A DNA stretch of 64,000 bases, taken from Sphingomonas insulae. Lineage in GTDB: Bacteria; Pseudomonadota; Alphaproteobacteria; Sphingomonadales; Sphingomonadaceae. The first letter of the stretch is position 1, and every line of letters starts with the position of its first letter. The notes under the pieces were generated by a model, which saw only the letters and a program-made list of their open reading frames with translations, was not told the origin of the DNA and made no database searches. The DNA is taken from NCBI RefSeq assembly GCF_010450875.1, contig NZ_CP048422.1, positions 248,001 to 312,000 of the forward strand, read 5' to 3'. The translations under genes and the position numbers were made by a program. This document shows positions 18,337 through 27,260 of the stretch, one piece after another.

Positions 18337-19416
18337 CTAGCGCGCGCGCGGGCGTCGCCGCGGCGGCGCGTCCGACTGGCGCCGGATCAGCGTATAGTCG
18401 AGCACCTGCTGTTGCGGGATGCCTTCGCCGCCCTTCTGCCGGCGGATCGTGCCGACCAGCAGTTCCACCGCGGCCCGCGCCATGTCGGCGATCGGCTGGT
18501 GGATGGTCGTCAGTTCCGGCCAGATCGCGGTCGACAGCGTCGTGTCGTCGAACCCGCACACCGTCAGGTCGCCCGGCACGTCCAGCCCGCGGCGATGCGC
18601 GACCGCGACCGTCGCGGCCGCCATGTCATCGTTGGAGGAGAAGATCGCGGTCGGCGGATCGGCCTGTTCCAGCAATTGCTCCGCCGCGTCGAGGCCGGAA
18701 AGATAGGTGAACAGCCCATCGACGATCAGCGCCGGGTCGACCGCAATGTCGGCCGCGGCCAGTGCCTCGCGATAGCCCTCCAGCCGCTGGTGGCTGGCCG
18801 ACAGGTTGGGATTGCCCTTGATGAACCCGATGCGGCGATGGCCCAGATCCATGATGTGCCGTGTCATCGTCGCCGCCGCCTCGCGGTCGTCGATGCGGAT
18901 CGCCAGCTGGCGCTCGGCGGGCAGGCCGGTCGCCACCGCGACGGTCGGGACGCCGGCGGCGGCGAGCAGCGCCAGCAGCGCCGGCGCCTCGCATAGCGGC
19001 GGGGGCAGGATGATCCCGTCGATGCCGCCGTTCACGAGGTGCTGGGCCACCTCCAGCTCATGGTCGCCCAGGTCGCATTTCTCGATGACGATCTGCACGT
19101 CGCTGCGGCTCGCCTGATCCAGGCTGCCGAGCAGGAATTCGCTCAGGAAACCGGCGCTCGGATTGCTGTACAGCAGGCCGATGCGCGATGGGCCCGCCCC
19201 CGCCAGGCTGCGCGCGGCCGGATTGGGCGCATAGTTCAGCGCGGTGATCGCCGCATTCACCGCCTCGCGCGTCGCCGGACGGACGTTGGTCTCGCCATTG
19301 ATGACGCGGGACACGGTCATCGGCGACACGCCTGCACGCTTCGCCACGTCGCTGATCGTCGGAGCCGACCCCGACCGGCGAGAGGAACGTGGCGTTGTGG
19401 CAGGGATCGAGCGCAT
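18337..19416 (-). CDS. LacI-family transcriptional regulator
   Basis: Sugar-responsive repressor of 359 residues. After a short basic lead (MRSIPATTPRSSRRSG) comes the HTH TISDVAKRAGVSPMTVSRVI, hinge APNPAARSLAG, and an effector domain with IGLLYSNPSAGFLSEFLLG and TVCGFDDTTLSTAIWPEL. The frame opens at 19575, but ATG 19416 gives a normal LacI layout. The target is unclear: no divergent sugar operon adjoins it, so it may act on the TonB/sugar locus upstream or on distant genes. A 12-bp palindrome (CCATGCGCATGG, 19446-19457) just upstream could be an autoregulatory site, with weak support. Bases 19417-19702 show no gene. Confidence 0.88.
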   Translation of the reverse strand: MRSIPATTPRSSRRSGSAPTISDVAKRAGVSPMTVSRVINGETNVRPATREAVNAAITALNYAPNPAARSLAGAGPSRIGLLYSNPSAGFLSEFLLGSLDQASRSDVQIVIEKCDLGDHELEVAQHLVNGGIDGIILPPPLCEAPALLALLAAAGVPTVAVATGLPAERQLAIRIDDREAAATMTRHIMDLGHRRIGFIKGNPNLSASHQRLEGYREALAAADIAVDPALIVDGLFTYLSGLDAAEQLLEQADPPTAIFSSNDDMAAATVAVAHRRGLDVPGDLTVCGFDDTTLSTAIWPELTTIHQPIADMARAAVELLVGTIRRQKGGEGIPQQQVLDYTLIRRQSDAPPRRRPRAR

Positions 19417-19702
19417 GCGGCGGTTCGGCCAATCCGATAAGGAAACCATGCGCATGGACGCAAGTGGCAGGCACATCAAGAGCATGGCGGCAGACGCCGC
19501 GACCATCCGCCGAACGGGGATGCTTCGCCATCGGCCTGCCACGGCATCGGTGGCCCGCCATGCCAGCGTCACCACACCCGTCGCGGTGTTACTCGCCGGA
19601 CCACCTCCGGTTGCGGACGACCGGCGACCTCACCGGCCAGAAGCTTGCGAGCGTGCGGGCGGCAGGTGCCGCTGCTGTCCGCCTACCACGCGACGCCGAC
19701 GG

Positions 19703-20350
19703 TCAGCGCAACCAGTCGCGCAACAATTGCGTGACCTCGCCCGGCCGCTCCATCGGCGACAGGTGCCCGCACGACCGCAGCATGTGGAAATGCGCCTGCG
19801 GGATCAGCCGGGTGAGCGAGAGCGCATCGTCGGGCGTGCAGATGCGGTCGCGGTCACCCACCGCGACCAGCGTCGGCACGCGGATCGCCGCAATCGCTTC
19901 GGCGATGTCGGGCCGGGCCAGCAACGCACGCTGCTGGCGGGCGAAGACGGCGGGGCCGACGCGCTCCGCCATCGCGGCCGCAGGGCCGCTGACGATCGCC
20001 GACAGCTGCGGATCGGCATGCGGCGCGGTGGCGATCGACCCCTGGTCGGCGACCGAGCGGGTCCGCGCCTCCATCGACGCGCGCGTGCCGAACAGCGCGA
20101 TGCGGGTGACGCGCGCCGGCGCCTGCCGCAGCACCTCGAGCGCCACGTACCCGCCCAGGCTGACCCCGGCGACGGCGAAGCGGGGCGGCGCGCTCGCCAG
20201 CACCCGCGCCGCCATCGCCGCGATCGTCCCGTCCTGCGACAGGTCGCCGAACTCAGGCTCGGCGACGTCGCCCAGATCCATGATCTGCCGCGCCCAAAGC
20301 TGCCCGTCGCAACCCATCGCCGGCAACAGCATCAGGGGGGTACGGCGCAT
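19703..20350 (-). CDS. Alpha/beta hydrolase
   Basis: A 215-residue alpha/beta-hydrolase fold enzyme. The nucleophile Ser is in AGVSLGGYVALE (about residue 73), the acid in AVGDRDRIC and the His in SCGHLSPMERP. It starts at ATG 20350 after GAGAGG and ends the binding protein / porin / CitMHS operon, 26 bp behind the transporter. It could hydrolyse an ester or lactone linked to the transported acid, but the substrate is not predictable. Confidence 0.82.
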   Translation of the reverse strand: MRRTPLMLLPAMGCDGQLWARQIMDLGDVAEPEFGDLSQDGTIAAMAARVLASAPPRFAVAGVSLGGYVALEVLRQAPARVTRIALFGTRASMEARTRSVADQGSIATAPHADPQLSAIVSGPAAAMAERVGPAVFARQQRALLARPDIAEAIAAIRVPTLVAVGDRDRICTPDDALSLTRLIPQAHFHMLRSCGHLSPMERPGEVTQLLRDWLR

Positions 20351-20376
20351 CTCGCCTCTCCGCAGGGCCGCCACGA

Positions 20377-21681
20377 TCAACCCGCCACGAACGGAAAGGC
20401 GAGCGCGATCATGCCCACCAGGGTCATCACGACGCACACCATCGTCGCCGGCAGCAGCGTGAAGCGCTGGTGGTCGGCAAGGTCGATCCCCGCCAGGCTG
20501 ACCAGCAGATAGGTCGAGGGCACCAGCGGGCTGAGCAGGTGCACCGGCTGGCCCATCAGCGATGCGCGGGCGATCGCCATCGGCGACACGCCGTAATGCG
20601 CCCCCGCCTCCGCCAGGATCGGCAGCATGCCGAAGTAGAAGGCGTCGTTGGAGATGAAGAAGGTGAACGGCAGGCTGAGGGCGGCGGTGATCGGCGCCAT
20701 ATACGGCCCCATTGCCGGCGGGATCATGCCGACGACCTCCTTGCTCATCGCCTCGACCATGCCCGTACCGCCGAGGATGCCGGTGAAGATACCGGCGGCG
20801 AAGATCAGCGAGACCACCGACAGCACGTTGCCGGCATGCGCGGCGATCCGTTCCTTCTGCTCGGCGACGCCGGGATAGTTGACGATCATCGCGATGGCGA
20901 AGGCGATCATCATCAGCACCGACAGCGGCAGCAGCCCCCAGACCAGCAGCGTCAACAGCGTGACGACCAGCAGGCCGTTGAACCAGATCAGCCGGGGCCG
21001 ACGCGCCTCGGGATATTGCGAGACGGCCATGCCGGTAAATTCGGTGTCCTCGCGCGCCTGCACCGTGCCGATGCGCGCGCGCTCCTTGCGGCCGAACCAC
21101 ACGGCGAGCGCGAGCAGGCTGGCCAGGCCGGCGATCATGCCGGGGATCAGCGGCAGGAACAGCGTCGCGGGATCGAGCTTCAGCGCGCTCGCCGCGCGTG
21201 CGGTCGGCCCGCCCCACGGCGTCAGGTTCATGATGCCGCTGGTCGCCATCAACAGGCAGCACAGGTACAATCGGTTCATGTCGTACCGCTTGTAGAGCGG
21301 CAGCAGCGCGGCGATCGTGATGATGTAGGTCGTCGATCCGTCGCCATCCAGGCTGACCAGCGCGCACAGCACGACCGTGCCGAGCAGGATGCGGGTCGGG
21401 TCGCCATGCACCAGCCGGATCAGCCGCCCGACCAGCGGATCGAACAGCCCGGTGTCGGTCATCGTCGAGAAGAACAGGATCGCGAACAGCAGCATCACGC
21501 CGGTCGGCGCAAGGTTCTTGATCCCGTCGATCATCATGTCGCCAAGGCCCGCGGCCTGGCCGGCAACGACGCCGAAGATCGTCGGGATGACGATCAGCGC
21601 GACCAGCGGCGTCATCCGCTTGGTCATGATGAGCGTCATGAAGGTGGCCACCATCAGGAAGCCGAGCAGCGCCAGGTTCAT
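20377..21681 (-). CDS. CitMHS-family metal-citrate:H+ symporter
   Basis: Inner-membrane secondary transporter of 434 residues with about twelve hydrophobic segments, opening LALLGFLMVATFMTLIMTK. It carries CitMHS features such as LVSLDGDGSTTYIIT, GIMNLTPWGGPTARAASAL and FISNDAFYFGMLPIL. Family members carry citrate complexed with Mg2+ or Ca2+ and similar tricarboxylates. The gene follows a porin and a binding protein controlled by a TctDE-like pair, which supports tricarboxylate uptake. Confidence 0.9.
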   Translation of the reverse strand: MNLALLGFLMVATFMTLIMTKRMTPLVALIVIPTIFGVVAGQAAGLGDMMIDGIKNLAPTGVMLLFAILFFSTMTDTGLFDPLVGRLIRLVHGDPTRILLGTVVLCALVSLDGDGSTTYIITIAALLPLYKRYDMNRLYLCCLLMATSGIMNLTPWGGPTARAASALKLDPATLFLPLIPGMIAGLASLLALAVWFGRKERARIGTVQAREDTEFTGMAVSQYPEARRPRLIWFNGLLVVTLLTLLVWGLLPLSVLMMIAFAIAMIVNYPGVAEQKERIAAHAGNVLSVVSLIFAAGIFTGILGGTGMVEAMSKEVVGMIPPAMGPYMAPITAALSLPFTFFISNDAFYFGMLPILAEAGAHYGVSPMAIARASLMGQPVHLLSPLVPSTYLLVSLAGIDLADHQRFTLLPATMVCVVMTLVGMIALAFPFVAG

Positions 21682-21706
21682 GGGCGTGTATCCTCGAATG
21701 GTGGGA

Positions 21707-23200
21707 TCAGAAGGTGACGGCGACGCGGGCGCTGACGGTTTCGCCGTCGTCGCTGCCGGTCACCGCGCCGGCGCGATTGTCGGTGTTCCAGTGGATCGCG
21801 TTCAGCTGGAATCGGGTGAAGCTGTTGAGGTACCAGTTCACCCCCAGCGTCCCCGCCCACCCCTCGCCACCGGTGACGAGGTCGGTGTAGTCGAGGTTTT
21901 CGTAGCGGGCGGTCAGCTCGATCGCGCCGGGACCGCCGTCGAAGGTGGGCCGCAGCACCTTGGGCTGGCCGAAGCTGCCGAGGCGGGGGTTGTACGGCGG
22001 CAGGTCGCCGGTGATGAAGAATCCGCCCGAAAGGCTCCACGCCTTCGACGTGAAATCGGGGCGCCCGGCATCGAGCCGCGCGTTGCGGCGGCCCGCTTCG
22101 GCCATCAGCCATACCGGCCCGCGATAGCCGCCGAATTCGACGCCGTAACCGGTGGTGCCGGTGCCGCCGAGCAGCGGGCCGGTCGACACGCGCAGGCCAC
22201 CGTTGAAACGCCCGCCGATCACCGTGTTGCGGGTCAGCACGGTCGCCGCCGGCGACAGGCTTTCATCGAAGCCCCACGCGCCGAGGTGCAGCACGGTATC
22301 CGCGGTCTTGATCGGGTTCCAGTGCACGCGGCCGAGCACGGTGCGGCCGTCGCTGACCGCCTGCGTCCCGTCGACCCGGTCGCCGGTGACGGTGAGCGAT
22401 GCGTGGCCGGTCTTCCAGAACAGCCGCGGCATGATGCCGATGCCGTAGAAGCCGCGTTGCGGAATGATCGCCGTGGCGACGGTGGTGCGTTCGAGGAACG
22501 GCGTGGAATCGGACCCGGTCGATCCTTCGAACCCGCGATCGTTGAACAGGTGGCCGGCCCGCACGTCGTAATCGAGGCCCGGCCTGATACGGTCGCGCCA
22601 ACCCATGAATGCGGTGACGACGTCGACCTCGTTCTCCGAGAAATCCGCTTCCATCTGGTAGAAGAAGTGCGTGCCGACGCCGCCCTCCAGGCCGAGGCGC
22701 AGCGCGCGCATGCCGGTGGTGGTGAGATTGCGGGTATCGGACTTCGATCCGAACGACGTGCTGACGTCGGCGAGGATGCGGCCACGCGGTTTGAACGTGT
22801 AGACGCCGTCCGCCGAATGGAACACCGGCAGGCCCGATCCCCATTCGGTGGTGAGGCCCGACGGATTGGTTCGTGCCGCGTCCGCCTGCGCGACGCTGCG
22901 TTCGGCGGGACCCGGCGGAACCAGTTGCGGGGCGAAGGGGATCGTCCGTCGCGCCTCCGGCGGCGTCACCGGGGTGTTTTGCGCGACCTGCGGCGCGGCC
23001 GGCTGCCGTTCCGCGGGTACAGCGGCTGCGCTCGCCACCGCCTGCTGCCCTTCCAGCCGGTCGAGCCGCGCCTTCAGCGTCGCGATCTCCGCCGCCTGGG
23101 CGCGGACGAGGTCGGCAAGGTCGCCTTGGCTCGGCACCTGCGCGAGCGCGGGCGTGGCGATGACGAGCGCCAACAGGGCGCTTCCGGTACGCAGGATCAT
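21707..23200 (-). CDS. OprO/OprP-type outer-membrane porin
   Basis: Outer-membrane channel of 497 residues. It has a signal peptide (ALLALVIATPALAQ), a short coiled coil (LVRAQAAEIATLKARLDRLE) that can hold the trimer, a Pro/Ala linker, and a phosphate-porin-type barrel from about residue 120 (GVYTFKPRGRILADVS). It closes with Phe (VSARVAVTF). Its ATG overlaps the stop of the binding-protein gene. It is probably the outer-membrane entry for the anionic substrate of the CitMHS transporter. Confidence 0.88.
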   Translation of the reverse strand: MILRTGSALLALVIATPALAQVPSQGDLADLVRAQAAEIATLKARLDRLEGQQAVASAAAVPAERQPAAPQVAQNTPVTPPEARRTIPFAPQLVPPGPAERSVAQADAARTNPSGLTTEWGSGLPVFHSADGVYTFKPRGRILADVSTSFGSKSDTRNLTTTGMRALRLGLEGGVGTHFFYQMEADFSENEVDVVTAFMGWRDRIRPGLDYDVRAGHLFNDRGFEGSTGSDSTPFLERTTVATAIIPQRGFYGIGIMPRLFWKTGHASLTVTGDRVDGTQAVSDGRTVLGRVHWNPIKTADTVLHLGAWGFDESLSPAATVLTRNTVIGGRFNGGLRVSTGPLLGGTGTTGYGVEFGGYRGPVWLMAEAGRRNARLDAGRPDFTSKAWSLSGGFFITGDLPPYNPRLGSFGQPKVLRPTFDGGPGAIELTARYENLDYTDLVTGGEGWAGTLGVNWYLNSFTRFQLNAIHWNTDNRAGAVTGSDDGETVSARVAVTF

Positions 23201-24273
23201 GGGGTCGGGGCTCCGGCAAGGATCGCCTGCCAGTCGCGCAGGAAGCGCTGGCAGGTGATGCGGTCGAGGTGGACGAGCAATTGTGGCCCGACGCGAATCG
23301 GGCGGGCCTGCGTCGCGGACAAACGGCGGGCGGGCACGTCGGGGCGTACCGGCCACAGGCTGCGCGCGGCGAGCAGGCTCTGCCCGCGACGCGACAACAG
23401 GAAATCGAGGAACAGCCGCGCGCTGGCCGGCGCCCGTGCATCGCGCGCGATGAAGGCGATGCGCGAGGTGACGATGGTATAGTCGCTCGGCAGGACGACA
23501 CCCAGCCGGGGGTCGCGCTTCGCCTGTTCCAGCGCGTACGACCCGATGACGTTGTATGCGATCGCCTGCTTCCCCGCGGCGACCGCTGCGAGCATCGGTT
23601 CGGTATTGGCCTGCAGCACCGGCTTCGTCGCCGCGATCGCGCGCAGCAACCCGCGGCTGTCGCGGGTGATCGCCATGTCCTGCGCCAGGTACAGGTAGCC
23701 GACGTTGGATCGCGCCGGATCGAACGTCGTCACCTTTCCGGTGAACGCGCTTCGGCGCTGGCGCAGCATCGCCTCCAGCGCGGCATGGCTGCGCGGCATC
23801 CGCGCATCGGGGATCAGGCGGCGGTTGTAGACGATGCCGATCGGCTCGGCGGTGACGCCATAGCCCATGTTCTTCCACACCGCCTGCGGCGGCAGCGCCG
23901 GCTTTTCCGGGCTGGCATAGCTTTGCGCATAGCCGTCGTTGATCAGCTTGACCTGCAACGCCATCGCCGACGACCAGACGAGGTCGGCGGAGGGGCGCTT
24001 CGCCCGCGTCTCGCTGACCAGCCGGCGGTAGATGTCGATCGAGCCGAGATCGGCATAGCGTACCGCGATGCCGGGATAGGCGCGGTGGAATGCGGCGACG
24101 ACGCCGACCAGTTCGGCCGAATCGGCATTGCCATAGATTGTCAGGCCACGCTCCGCCCTGGCGGTGGCGATCAGGGCGTCATAGGACCGGGGATAGCCCG
24201 CCGGGCGCTGCTGCGCATGCGCCTCGCCGGCTGCGACCAGCCATGCGACCATCAGAAATAGGATAGACCTCAT
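23197..24273 (-). CDS. Orphan periplasmic substrate-binding protein (Fe3+/AfuA-like fold)
   Basis: A 358-residue extracytoplasmic binding protein with a Sec signal (LFLMVAWLVAAGEAHAQ) from ATG 24273. YGNADSAELVGVVAAFHRAYPG, IDIYRRLVSE, GITAEPIGIVYNRRL-like and LDFLLSRRGQSLL segments mark the ferric-iron/spermidine binding-protein class. No ABC permease or ATPase gene is nearby. It lies head to head with a TctDE-like pair, 95 bp away. It may therefore act as a ligand-sensing partner of the kinase, like PgtC of the phosphoglycerate system, or feed the CitMHS symporter. Both ideas are inference. Confidence 0.85.
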   Translation of the reverse strand: MRSILFLMVAWLVAAGEAHAQQRPAGYPRSYDALIATARAERGLTIYGNADSAELVGVVAAFHRAYPGIAVRYADLGSIDIYRRLVSETRAKRPSADLVWSSAMALQVKLINDGYAQSYASPEKPALPPQAVWKNMGYGVTAEPIGIVYNRRLIPDARMPRSHAALEAMLRQRRSAFTGKVTTFDPARSNVGYLYLAQDMAITRDSRGLLRAIAATKPVLQANTEPMLAAVAAGKQAIAYNVIGSYALEQAKRDPRLGVVLPSDYTIVTSRIAFIARDARAPASARLFLDFLLSRRGQSLLAARSLWPVRPDVPARRLSATQARPIRVGPQLLVHLDRITCQRFLRDWQAILAGAPTP

Positions 24274-24368
24274 CCCGGCTCCTCTCGCTTTTCCGCTTCT
24301 GTGATCGGATAAGCTGCCACCGTGGGATACGCCGCGCACCTGTCAGCAACCTTTCACGGCACGCACCC

Positions 24369-25052
24369 GTGCGAATCCTGATGGTCGAGGATGATGCCGC
24401 GCTCGCCCGCAGCATCGCAGCACTGCTGCGGGCGAGCGGCCATGCCGTCGACCATACCGCCAGCGGCGAAGAGGCGCTGACGCTGGTGTCGGGCGAGCCC
24501 TATGCGTTGCTCATCCTCGACGTCGGCCTGCCCGACATCGACGGCTTCACCGTGCTGGAACGGCTGCGGCGGCGCGGCGAGCGGGTGCCGGTGCTGATGC
24601 TGACCGCGCGCGATGCGCTCGACGACCGGGTGCGCGGGCTGGACCTCGGGGCCGATGATTACCTGCGCAAGCCATTCGAGCCGGTCGAGCTGGAGGCGCG
24701 GGTGCGGGCGCTGGGGCGCCGCCGCGGCGGCGATCCCGCGGCGGCGGTGACGATCGGCGCGCTGACGATCAACCGGTCGAGCGGCCATGTGGCGGTGGCG
24801 GGCCGCACGCTCGATCTGCGCCGCCGCGAATATGCCGTCCTCGACGCGCTCGCGACGCGGGCGGGCCAGGTGGTGCCGCGCGAACTGCTGCTGGCCGAGG
24901 TGTTCGGCTATGACGAACCGGTCGGCCCCAATGCGATCGAGGTCAACGTCACCCGATTGCGCAGCAAGCTCGCCCCCGATGGCCCGCAGATCCGCACGAT
25001 CCGCGGCGTCGGCTATCTGCTGGATGCCGCCGGTCCGACGCGCGATGGGTGA
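24369..25052 (+). CDS. OmpR-family response regulator (TctD-like)
   Basis: A 227-residue regulator starting at GTG 24369. The receiver has ILMVEDDAALARS, the phospho-Asp in LLILDVGLPDIDG (about residue 51) and DDYLRKPFEPVEL. The winged helix includes RRREYAVLDALA and NAIEVNVTRLRSKL. It precedes and overlaps the TctE-like kinase and is divergent from the binding-protein/porin/CitMHS operon, its likely target. Confidence 0.92.
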   Translation: MRILMVEDDAALARSIAALLRASGHAVDHTASGEEALTLVSGEPYALLILDVGLPDIDGFTVLERLRRRGERVPVLMLTARDALDDRVRGLDLGADDYLRKPFEPVELEARVRALGRRRGGDPAAAVTIGALTINRSSGHVAVAGRTLDLRRREYAVLDALATRAGQVVPRELLLAEVFGYDEPVGPNAIEVNVTRLRSKLAPDGPQIRTIRGVGYLLDAAGPTRDG

Positions 25053-26409
25053 AGGCCGCGCCATCGCGCTGCGAACGCGATTGCTGGTCGCGATGCTCGG
25101 GCCCTTGCTCGGCGTGGCGGTGCTGCTCGGCATCGCCGGCGCGGCACTGATCGCCGATGTCGTGCGCCGCACCAACGACCGCGTGCTCGGCGGGGCGCTG
25201 GGCGCGATCGCGGAAACGGTGCAGGTCGAACGCGGCGAGGTGACGCTGGACCTGCCGCCCGCTGCCTTCGGCATGCTGGAGAATAGCGAGCGCGACAACG
25301 TCTATTACCGCATCGCCGTCGGCGGCGACCTGCTGACCGGCTATGCCGACCTGCCGGCGCCGGCACCCGATGCGCTGGTGGTCGACCAGCCGCACTTCCG
25401 CTTCGCCGACTATCGCGGCCAGCGCATCCGCATCGCCGAGGTGCGGCGTGCGTTACCCGCGATCGACCGGCCGGTGGTAGTGCAGGTCGCCGAGACGCTG
25501 GACAATCGCAGCGCCCTCACCCGCCGCCTGCTGATCGCGCTGTTCGGCGGAGAGGTCGCGTTGGTCGGCATCGCCATCCTGGTGCTGCGGCCGGCGCTGG
25601 GATGGAGCCTGCGCCCGCTCGCCCGGCTGCGCGGCGCGGTCGCCGCGCGCGACGGACCTGCCGCGCCCGACCTGTCGCCGATCGACGCCGGCCCCTTGCC
25701 GCTGGAACTGCGCCCGCTCGCCGCGGCGTTCGACCGGCTGCTTGCGCGGCTCGACGTGGCGACCGCGGCGACGCGGCGCTTCACCGCCGACGCCTCGCAC
25801 CAGATGCGCACGCCGCTGTCGGTGCTGAAGGTGCAGATCGAACTCGCCCGCCGCGGATCGCGCGAGGCGCTGGACGAGATCGCGACCGCGGTCGCCCGGC
25901 TCGAACGCCTGCTCATCCAGCTCCTCGCGCTCGCCCGCGCCGAAGAGGCCGGCGTCGCACCGCCGCTGGAACGCGTCGACCTGCGCGAAGTGGCAGTGCG
26001 CGTCATCAGCCGCCGTATCGGCGAAGCGATCGAGGCCGGGGTGGAACTGCAACTCGACGCCCCCGACACGGCGGTGCCGGTCACCGGGCATCGCACCCTG
26101 CTGGTCGAAATCCTCGGCAACCTTGTCGATAACGGCATCCGCTACAACCGGGCCGGGGGGACGGTGACGGTGGCGATCGACACAGCCGACGGTGGTGCCA
26201 CGATGCTGTCGGTGCGCGACGATGGCCCCGGCATCGCCGCCGCCGACCGCGAACGGGTGTTCGAACGCTTCGTCCGGCTCGGCGACACCCATGGCCCGGA
26301 CGGCAGCGGGCTGGGCCTGGCGGTGGTGCGATCCGCCGCAGCCCGGATCGGCGCGACCGTGGCGCTGGAGGATGCCGCGCCCGGACTGATCGTCCGCCTG
26401 CGGTTCTAG
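25045..26409 (+). CDS. Sensor histidine kinase (TctE-like)
   Basis: Inner-membrane kinase of 454 residues from ATG 25045, overlapping the regulator by 8 nt. It has one N-terminal helix (LLVAMLGPLLGVAVLLGIAG), a TctE-type N-terminal periplasmic domain of about 140 residues, a second helix and HAMP. The H-box is DASHQMRTPLSVLK (His about residue 251), the N-box NLVDNGIRYN, and the ATP lid DDGPGIAAADRERVFERF with GSGLGLAVV. The ASHQ-RTPL form is typical of the TctE/QseC group, which senses tricarboxylates in characterised cases. Its stop overlaps the convergent RDD gene by 3-4 bases (CTAG). Confidence 0.9.
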   Translation: MGEGRAIALRTRLLVAMLGPLLGVAVLLGIAGAALIADVVRRTNDRVLGGALGAIAETVQVERGEVTLDLPPAAFGMLENSERDNVYYRIAVGGDLLTGYADLPAPAPDALVVDQPHFRFADYRGQRIRIAEVRRALPAIDRPVVVQVAETLDNRSALTRRLLIALFGGEVALVGIAILVLRPALGWSLRPLARLRGAVAARDGPAAPDLSPIDAGPLPLELRPLAAAFDRLLARLDVATAATRRFTADASHQMRTPLSVLKVQIELARRGSREALDEIATAVARLERLLIQLLALARAEEAGVAPPLERVDLREVAVRVISRRIGEAIEAGVELQLDAPDTAVPVTGHRTLLVEILGNLVDNGIRYNRAGGTVTVAIDTADGGATMLSVRDDGPGIAAADRERVFERFVRLGDTHGPDGSGLGLAVVRSAAARIGATVALEDAAPGLIVRLRF

Positions 26410-27260
26410 CCGGCGAACTTGTCCCGGCGGTGGCGTCCGACCAGCAGGCCGCTTTCCAGCCGGGCGCACAGGGCGGTGTAGTAATCGGCCAGGAACGCGG
26501 CGTCGTCGCCATGGTCGGGCAGGTCCGCCTTGCGCCGGATCGTCGCGGCCACCGCGCCGATCGCCACCGGGTCGCCGCCGCGCAACACGTCCTCCAGCGT
26601 CTGCAGTTCGTAGACGCCGTACAGCGCCAGGGCCGCTTCGGGGAACATGGCGCGCGGACGCTCGGTCGCGGTGCCGAGGTCGATGGCAAGCGCGCGGATC
26701 GCGGTCTGCACCACCCAGGTTCCCGCCACCAGATCCCCGACCCGCAAGCGGTCGCGGTTGAACAGGGGAAAGAACAGGAAGATACCGGTCCACAGCAATG
26801 CAAAGATCGTCAGGAATGCATCCGCCGTTCCCGCCGCCGCCTGCGCCCCCAGGAACGACAGCGGCAGGAACACTTCGATCTCGCGCATCGCATTGCGGGC
26901 CAGCACCGCCCCCGCGGTCAGCCGCGCGCCGTCGCGTGCCACCACGCGCAGGCCCATCAGCCGCTTGCCCGGCGTCGCGCCGCGGCCGCCCATCTCGAAC
27001 AGCACGAACCAGCCGTTGCGCAGCAGGAACGCGCCGATCAGCCACAGGATCTTGGCGATGTCCGCGCCGGTCGACCGGTCGATATAGGCCAGCGCGATCG
27101 TCGCGAGGATCAACACGATCAGCATGGCGCCCAGATCGATCAGGAACGCCGCCGCCCGCGTGCCGGCGCCGCCAAGCTCCAGCCGCAGGTCGACGCCTTC
27201 GGGGGTGACGAAGCCGCGGTGCAGCGTCGCGGGCGCCTTAGTGCGGCGAACCAGGCGCAT
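26406..27260 (-). CDS. RDD-family membrane protein
   Basis: A 284-residue protein with an RDD domain in its first half: GGAGTRAAAFLIDLGAMLIV supplies the Arg and Asp in helix one, and GGRGATPGKRLMGLRV is the conserved loop before helix three. A C-terminal cytosolic tail of about 130 residues follows. ATG 27260 is preferred to an upstream in-frame start at 27311. The gene overlaps the SpoIIM gene by 23 bp and closes the MoxR cassette. The function is unknown. Confidence 0.85.
   Translation of the reverse strand: MRLVRRTKAPATLHRGFVTPEGVDLRLELGGAGTRAAAFLIDLGAMLIVLILATIALAYIDRSTGADIAKILWLIGAFLLRNGWFVLFEMGGRGATPGKRLMGLRVVARDGARLTAGAVLARNAMREIEVFLPLSFLGAQAAAGTADAFLTIFALLWTGIFLFFPLFNRDRLRVGDLVAGTWVVQTAIRALAIDLGTATERPRAMFPEAALALYGVYELQTLEDVLRGGDPVAIGAVAATIRRKADLPDHGDDAAFLADYYTALCARLESGLLVGRHRRDKFAG

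Noticed and set aside
19446..19457. Palindrome CCATGCGCATGG before the second LacI gene as an operator
   Set aside because: Only 12 bp and made of common GC-rich words; kept as a remark in the gene entry and not as a separate site.
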